11,525 bases of DNA from the NCBI GenBank assembly GCA_910577885.1, contig CAJTNK010000058.1, positions 1 to 11,525 on the forward strand, written 5' to 3'. This stretch comes from an uncultured Rikenella sp. (GTDB lineage: Bacteria > Bacteroidota > Bacteroidia > Bacteroidales > Rikenellaceae). Positions 7,429-11,525 of this stretch are shown piece by piece. The translations under genes were made by a program, and so were the position numbers. Position 1 is the stretch's first letter. The number at the start of each line of letters is the position of its first letter. The notes under the pieces were generated by a model. It ran no database searches. It was not told where the DNA came from and saw only the letters and a program-made list of their open reading frames with translations.

Positions 7429-7433
7429 CGTTC

Positions 7434-7707
7434 TTTAGTGACCGGAGGGTACTGTACTTTCTGTGAACAGAAAGTACCAAAGAAACTTTAGCACGCATCC
7501 CGCTGGGATGCTTTGGCCGTGTCAGCCCGGTGTTTGGGTGGGAATTCTTTTTGGGCGCGCTATGAGTTTTAGCTCGCATTAAGCGCGCCTAAAAGAACCC
7601 CACCCATGCCCTGAGGACTGCGGATGCCTAAGGCGTAGCGTATGCTAGCTGAAAGTCTTTTTGGTTCTTTTTCTTCAGAAAAAGAACAGTTCCGCACGGT
7701 TCACAAA
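7434..7707 (+). repeat. Structured intergenic repeat, copy B (inverted hairpin termini)
   Basis: The core runs from ACTG at 7451 to CAGT at 7690. The left terminal hairpin (7454-7477) has arm GTACTTTCTG and loop TGAA. The right hairpin (7664-7687) has arm GTTCTTTTTC and loop TTCA and is the exact reverse complement of the left hairpin of copy D. Inside are the 7-bp stem GCATCCC/GGGATGC (7495-7511) and TTTGGCCGTGTCAGCC as in copy A. A long hairpin (7536-7605) pairs GGGTGGG with CCCACCC, TTCTTTT with AAAAGAA and GGCGCGCT with AGCGCGCC. The conserved motif is at 7619-7646. The outer arms are TTTAGTGACC on the left and, on the minus strand, TTTGTGAACC on the right. It lies between lemA and the DUF3137 gene. 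Confidence 0.85.
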
Positions 7708-7739
7708 GAGGGAAAGCGAAGGTATAGACATTAGATTAT

Positions 7740-8864
7740 ATGAAGCGGACGAAGTTGATGTTGTCGATCACGGCCGAGGGTCGTTTGATCGCCTCCGAGG
7801 TGGAGGTGAAGCAGGAGCAGGGGGCGGCGGATTCGATGGTCGGGGAGGCGTCTGTGGAGGAGCAGGAAGACGAGTTGTTCGACGAGGAGGACAGGGATGA
7901 GGATTTCGATCCCGATGCGGAGGAGGACGCCTCGGCCGGGGTGGGGTTGTTGGTGCCTGGCGGCGAGCCGCAGGAGGTTCATTGCGGCGCGTTTCCGGAG
8001 AAACAGAGGCGCTTGCGGCGGAACTGGTGGCTGTGGGCGTTGATTGGCGGTGCGGTGCTCGGGATCGGCTTTTACCTGCTCGGGCGTTTTTTGCCCGAGG
8101 ATCTGCGGTGGGGAAGGTGGATTGCGCCGGTGGTGTGGGTCGTGATGTTGGGGGTTGCCTACGCCTCTTACTCGCAGTCGCTCACCTACTACTACAAGAA
8201 CCATATCGTTCCGCAGTGCGTGAACCTGATTTGTACCCGAGGCCGTTACGATCCGAGCGACGGAATCGAAGAGGATGTCTTTATGTCGAGCGGCCTGTAT
8301 TCGCGTTGGCCCGACCGCTACAAGACGGAGGACTTGGTCTGTGGGCGGATCGGTCGGACGTGGCTCCGTTTCGCCGAGGTCCATGCCCAGGAGGAACGGA
8401 GGGTCGAAACCAAAAACGGTACTCGGAGTACGTGGGTCGATATCTTCCGGGGTTTCTTCTTCGAGGCCGACTTCAACAAACACTTCCGGGGACAGACCAC
8501 CCTGGTGCCGAACTTCTGGGGTGCCAAGTGGCTGGCGGGTCGCCAACGGGTGTCGCTCGAGAACCAGGCGTTGATGAAGGCTTTCTTGGTCTGCTCGACG
8601 GACCAGGTCGAGGCGCGGTACATCCTTACTCCGAGCCTCATGGAGCGGATCATGCTCCTTTGGAAACGCTATCCGGAGCAGCTGAGCATCAGCTTCACCG
8701 GCTCGCGGATCATGATCGCTCGCAGAACCTCGCACAACCACTACGAAATGGGACTGTGGCGATCGTTGCGGCGCTGCGTCGAATGCGACACGGCGGCCAT
8801 CCGAGGACTCACCGCGATCGTCGAAGAACTCAACATGAATACACGCATCTGGACCAAAGAATAA
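7740..8864 (+). CDS. DUF3137 family membrane protein with acidic N-terminal region
   Basis: This is a 374-residue protein of unknown biochemical function. Residues 1-90 are polar and include a strongly acidic stretch at 36-63, where 18 of 28 residues are Asp or Glu. A basic RRLRRN precedes two hydrophobic helices at about 96-114 and 127-144. The rest is a soluble domain that I recognise as DUF3137 from FRGFFFEADFNKHFRGQT and TDQVEARYILTPSLMERI (D288-Q-V-E-A-R-Y-I-L-T-P298). The pairing with lemA upstream agrees with this. The acidic N-terminal region is not part of the domain as I know it. The start at 7740 is the first ATG after repeat copy B and lacks a good ribosome binding site; the ATG at 7758 is an alternative. 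Confidence 0.8.
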   Translation: MKRTKLMLSITAEGRLIASEVEVKQEQGAADSMVGEASVEEQEDELFDEEDRDEDFDPDAEEDASAGVGLLVPGGEPQEVHCGAFPEKQRRLRRNWWLWALIGGAVLGIGFYLLGRFLPEDLRWGRWIAPVVWVVMLGVAYASYSQSLTYYYKNHIVPQCVNLICTRGRYDPSDGIEEDVFMSSGLYSRWPDRYKTEDLVCGRIGRTWLRFAEVHAQEERRVETKNGTRSTWVDIFRGFFFEADFNKHFRGQTTLVPNFWGAKWLAGRQRVSLENQALMKAFLVCSTDQVEARYILTPSLMERIMLLWKRYPEQLSISFTGSRIMIARRTSHNHYEMGLWRSLRRCVECDTAAIRGLTAIVEELNMNTRIWTKE

Positions 8865-8870
8865 TAAATG

Positions 8871-8885
8871 TACTGTTATTTGAAT
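8871..8885 (+). repeat. Left member of a 15-nt inverted pair flanking copy C
   Basis: TACTGTTATTTGAAT lies 7 nt after the DUF3137 stop codon. It is an inverted match at 13 of 15 positions to 9204-9218. The beginning TACTGT resembles the terminal hairpin arm of the repeats, so this may be a shortened outer half-terminus like those around copy A. Confidence 0.45.
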
Positions 8886-8892
8886 ACTCTGC

Positions 8893-9189
8893 TTTAGTGA
8901 CGGGAGGGTACTGTTCTTTTTGTGAACAAAAAGAACCAAAAAAACTTTCGGGAATGCTGACGCATTCCATGGGCTGCCGTAGTCAAGAGCCTTGGGTCCT
9001 TTCTTTTGGGGGCGGGCTTTGATGGGGCGCAAAAGGTAATGTACTGCATCATGCGCCCCATCAAAAGACCCGGCCCCAAGCAACGGGCCAGAGCATTAGC
9101 TTGCGGATGCCTAAGGCGTAGCGTATGCTATCTCAAAAGTTTTTGGTGCCGCTTTTTCCAAAAAGCGGCAGTTCCGGCTCGTAGCCAAA
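8893..9189 (+). repeat. Structured intergenic repeat, copy C (inverted hairpin termini)
   Basis: The core runs from ACTG at 8910 to CAGT at 9172. The left hairpin (8913-8936) has arm GTTCTTTTTG and loop TGAA; the right hairpin (9148-9169) has GCCGCTTTTT, identical to copy A. The short stem has a different sequence from copies A and B but the same length: GGAATGC/GCATTCC (8951-8968). The long central hairpin is also different in sequence, with GATGGGGCGC (9021-9030) pairing with GCGCCCCATC (9053-9062) and flanking GGG/CCC and GGGG/CCCC pairs. The conserved motif is at 9102-9129. The outer arms are TTTAGTGACG on the left and TTTGGCTACG (minus strand) on the right. It fills the gap between the DUF3137 and peptidase genes. 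Confidence 0.85.
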
Positions 9190-9203
9190 GAAAGAGGTTG
9201 CAA

Positions 9204-9218
9204 ATTCAAAGTACAGTA
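9204..9218 (-). repeat. Right member of a 15-nt inverted pair flanking copy C
   Basis: On the minus strand this reads TACTGTACTTTGAAT, against TACTGTTATTTGAAT at 8871. It lies 12 nt before the peptidase start codon, so it may overlap the promoter or leader of that gene. Confidence 0.45.
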
Positions 9219-9229
9219 AAATTTAGTTT

Positions 9230-11395
9230 ATGAAGAAATTGATGACAGCCATCATGTTAGGCGCCGCGATGTGTAGCGGCTGCGGGACGATGACAGGTCC
9301 GTCGGGGGCCGGGTCGGCCGAGAATGTTGTTTTGGATACGGCGTTGACGGATGCCGAGAAGCAGGCGCGTGTTTTCACGCCCGAGGTGATGTGGAAGATG
9401 GGTCGTTTGGGATCGGCTTCGGTGTCGGCGGATGGACGGGAGGTGTTGTATGCGTTGACCTATTACAACATGGAGGAGAATCGGGGTTATACCTCGTTGT
9501 GGGTGATGTCGGTGGGCGATCCGGAGGGTGCTCGGCAGATTACGACCAATACGGGGAAGGACAATTCGCCGGTTTGGGGTGTGGATGGTTCGACGGGCGA
9601 GCGGTGTGTGTATTTCCTGAGCAGCCGGGGCGGCGAAGGAGCTGCGCAGCAGTTGTGGACGGTTCGTCCGGACGGGACGGGGCTTCGGCGCCTTTCGGAG
9701 GTGGAGGGGGGTATCACCGGTTTCGGGGTGAGTCCGAAGGGGGATAAAGTGTGGTATACGGCCGATGTGCAGGTGGATTCGGTGTCGTCGGCCGACATTT
9801 ACGGGATGCCGAAGTCTCGGGCGTTGATCTACGACGACCTGATGGAGCGGCATTGGGATACGTGGGAGGACGGGGCTTACAGCCATATCTTCGTGGCCGA
9901 TCTGGACCCGGCGACCGGGGTGTCGAATGCGCGGGATATTATGCCCGGTGAGCCGTGGGATGCACCCACGGCGCCGTATTTCGAGATGAGCGAGGTGGCG
10001 TGGAACGGAGCGGGGACGCAGATCGCTTATACGTGTAAGAAGATGACCGGCTACGCGTATTCGATGAGCACGGACTCGGACATTTACCTCTATGACCTGT
10101 CGGACGGTTCGACGCGGAACCTGACCGAGGGGATGCCGGGGTACGACAAGTATCCGGTTTTTTCGCCGGACGACTCCCGGCTGGTATGGCAGAGCATGGA
10201 GCGCGCGCGGAACGAGTCGGACAAGGACCGGTTGTTCGTGATGGACCTGGCGACGGGGGCGAAAACCTACGTGACGGACGGTTTCGATTACAATGCGGCG
10301 AACCTGCGGTGGTCGGCGGACGGGCAGAGTGTCTATTTTATCGCGCCGATCGAGGCGACGCACCAGATCTGCCGGGCCGATCTTTCGACGGATCGTGTGC
10401 CGACGATTACAGTCCTGACGGCGGGGGATCATGACTATACGGATTTCAGTGTGGCTTTTCCGTCGGGGGGTGATCGGGCGGTGATGGTGGCGACGAAGAC
10501 TACGCTGCAGATGGCTCCGGAGCTTTTTGCGGTGAATGCCGCTGACGGGACGGATACCCAGATTACGTTTATCAACAAAGAGATTTACGACCATGTCGAT
10601 ATGGGGAGGGTGCAGAAGCGTTGGGTGGCGACGACGGACGGCAAGCGGATGTTGACGTGGGTGGTTCTGCCGCCGAACTTCGACAGCACGAAGCGGTATC
10701 CGACCCTGTTGTACTGTCAGGGCGGTCCGCAGAGCGTGGTGTCGCAGCGGTGGAGCTACCGGTGGAACTTCGAACTGATGGCGGCGCAGGGGTATGTGGT
10801 GGTGGCGCCGAACCGGCGGGGGTTGCCGTCGTTCGGGCAGGAGTGGCTGGACCAAATCTCGGGCGACTATTCGGGGCAGAATATTCGGGACTACTTGTCG
10901 GCCATCGACGACGTCTCGCGCGAACCCTGGGTGGACACCGATCGGCGGGGATGTGTCGGCGCTTCGTACGGGGGTTACTCGACGTTCTACCTGGCGGGGC
11001 ACAGCGACCGCCGGTTCCGGGCTTTCATCGCGCACTGCGGGATGTTCAACCTCGAGAGTTTCTACGGCGAGACGGAGGAGCTGTGGTTCCCGACCAACGA
11101 CCTCGGCGGAGCTTACTGGGAGCGGCCGGGCAACCGGGTGGCCGATCGGTCGTACGCCCACTCGCCGCACCTGGCGGTGAACGACTGGTATGCGCCGATC
11201 CTGATTATCACCGGTGCGAAGGACTTCCGGATCCCGTTCACGCAGAGCCTGCAGGCGTTCACGGCGGCTCGTGCCCACGGGATCCCGTCGCGGCTGGTCT
11301 ACTTCGAGGACGAGGGACACCAGGTCTTCAAACCCCAAAACTCGCTGGTCTGGAACCGCGAATTCTTCGGCTGGCTCGATAAATACCTCAAATAA
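9230..11395 (+). CDS. dpp5: S9 family dipeptidyl-peptidase (DPP5-like), predicted lipoprotein
   Basis: This is a 721-residue serine peptidase of the prolyl oligopeptidase family, likely cleaving dipeptides from peptide N-termini in the periplasm. The N-terminus is a signal peptide with a probable lipidated cysteine at C18 (CSGC, residues 15-18). No acidic export signal follows it, which suggests periplasmic retention. Residues of about 45-460 form a beta-propeller with blade motifs such as SVSADGREVLY (~64), SPKGDKVWY (~168), FSPDDSRLVW (~311) and WSADGQSVYF (~361). The alpha/beta-hydrolase domain follows. The catalytic triad is Ser579 in GASYGGYS, Asp665 in TGAKDFR and His697 in DEGHQVF. The segments PTLLYCQGGPQS and VVVAPNRRGLPSFGQEW resemble Porphyromonas DPP5. 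Peptide fermentation fits this role. No Shine-Dalgarno sequence is evident. Confidence 0.92.
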   Translation: MKKLMTAIMLGAAMCSGCGTMTGPSGAGSAENVVLDTALTDAEKQARVFTPEVMWKMGRLGSASVSADGREVLYALTYYNMEENRGYTSLWVMSVGDPEGARQITTNTGKDNSPVWGVDGSTGERCVYFLSSRGGEGAAQQLWTVRPDGTGLRRLSEVEGGITGFGVSPKGDKVWYTADVQVDSVSSADIYGMPKSRALIYDDLMERHWDTWEDGAYSHIFVADLDPATGVSNARDIMPGEPWDAPTAPYFEMSEVAWNGAGTQIAYTCKKMTGYAYSMSTDSDIYLYDLSDGSTRNLTEGMPGYDKYPVFSPDDSRLVWQSMERARNESDKDRLFVMDLATGAKTYVTDGFDYNAANLRWSADGQSVYFIAPIEATHQICRADLSTDRVPTITVLTAGDHDYTDFSVAFPSGGDRAVMVATKTTLQMAPELFAVNAADGTDTQITFINKEIYDHVDMGRVQKRWVATTDGKRMLTWVVLPPNFDSTKRYPTLLYCQGGPQSVVSQRWSYRWNFELMAAQGYVVVAPNRRGLPSFGQEWLDQISGDYSGQNIRDYLSAIDDVSREPWVDTDRRGCVGASYGGYSTFYLAGHSDRRFRAFIAHCGMFNLESFYGETEELWFPTNDLGGAYWERPGNRVADRSYAHSPHLAVNDWYAPILIITGAKDFRIPFTQSLQAFTAARAHGIPSRLVYFEDEGHQVFKPQNSLVWNREFFGWLDKYLK

Positions 11396-11398
11396 CCT

Positions 11399-11427
11399 TT
11401 TGGTGGCCGGATAGAACTGTTCTTTTT
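11399..11427 (+). repeat. Outer left half-terminus before truncated copy D
   Basis: TTTGGTGGCCGGATAGAACT followed by GTTCTTTTT begins about 3 nt after the peptidase stop codon. It corresponds to 2062-2089 in front of copy A. The next terminus starts 75 bp later, against 73 bp at copy A, and the spacers share words including GCGAAC and GTGTTTGG. Confidence 0.65.
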
Positions 11428-11473
11428 TACTCCGTTACTCGGCTTCTTCTCGGGTTATAATTGGCGAACTGTG

Positions 11474-11525
11474 TTTGGCTACTGTATGGAACTGTTCTTT
11501 TTCTGAAGAAAAAGAACCAAAAAGA
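11474..11525 (+). repeat. Structured intergenic repeat, copy D (cut by the window edge)
   Basis: The outer arm TTTGGCTACTGTATGGAACT leads into a terminal hairpin at 11494-11517 with arm GTTCTTTTTC, loop TGAA and perfect 10-bp pairing. CCAAAAAGA follows, as in the other copies. The remaining body lies outside the window. Confidence 0.75.

Noticed and set aside
7731..9083. Minus-strand open frame of 450 codons over the DUF3137 gene and copy C
   Set aside because: It runs through repeat copy C and has shadow composition; the plus-strand product matches a known family.
2156..9172. Terminal hairpins of the repeats as intrinsic terminators
   Set aside because: The stems are followed by CCAAAAA or by AGT rather than a U-tract, and copy A lies upstream of both neighbouring genes.
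2135..9189. CRISPR array or spacer-repeat structure
   Set aside because: The copies are 5 kb and 1.5 kb apart, are long and internally palindromic, and have no regular spacers or cas genes.
9257..11338. Long minus-strand open frame opposite the peptidase gene
   Set aside because: It is an Arg/His/Pro-rich shadow without motifs; the plus strand has a complete catalytic triad and signal peptide.

Overview
The window looks like a GC-rich chromosomal segment from a member of the Bacteroidales, plausibly Rikenellaceae/Alistipes. This is inferred from gene content: a class III glutamine synthetase, a RecF with the D-loop FDKLD, a TPR protein next to ribH, a LemA/DUF3137 pair and a DPP5-like S9 peptidase. 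Most genes also lack a clear Shine-Dalgarno sequence. No database search was possible.

Layout. Positions 1-297 are gene-free and lie downstream of a minus-strand pair: recF (2014-911) followed by a small SpoU/TrmH-type RNA methyltransferase (840-298). A 614-bp divergent gap then leads to plus-strand genes: a membrane-anchored TPR protein (start taken as 2629), ribH (3490-4032), glnN (4581-6773), lemA (6862-7428), a DUF3137 membrane protein (7740-8864) and a DPP5-like lipoprotein peptidase (9230-11395). The genes are housekeeping or common in Bacteroidetes: repair, RNA modification, riboflavin synthesis, nitrogen assimilation, envelope proteins and peptide breakdown. I see no phage, CRISPR array, tRNA, rRNA or transposase gene.

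The most interesting content is between the genes. Three complete copies and one truncated copy of a structured repeat of about 235-263 bp (core ends ACTG...CAGT; 270-297 bp with outer arms) fill the gaps at 2135-2404, 7434-7707, 8893-9189 and 11474-end. Each complete copy has inverted termini that are themselves hairpins, a short stem-loop, a long central hairpin and a conserved motif of 27-28 nt. The stems change sequence between copies while keeping base pairing, and the loop TGAA is constant in the left terminal hairpins. Copy A is nested between a second pair of inverted half-termini 73-74 bp further out, and the truncated copy D repeats the left side of that arrangement. The plus-strand copies begin 3-7 nt after the stop codon of the preceding gene if their outermost repeat traces are included. 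Copy A instead sits between two divergent genes, so the family cannot simply be a set of terminators.

A second, unrelated set of GC-rich hairpins (GTGCC-4nt-GGCAC), including a direct repeat of about 48 bp and a large nested hairpin at 4233-4306, occupies the ribH-glnN gap. One similar hairpin lies downstream of the methyltransferase gene.
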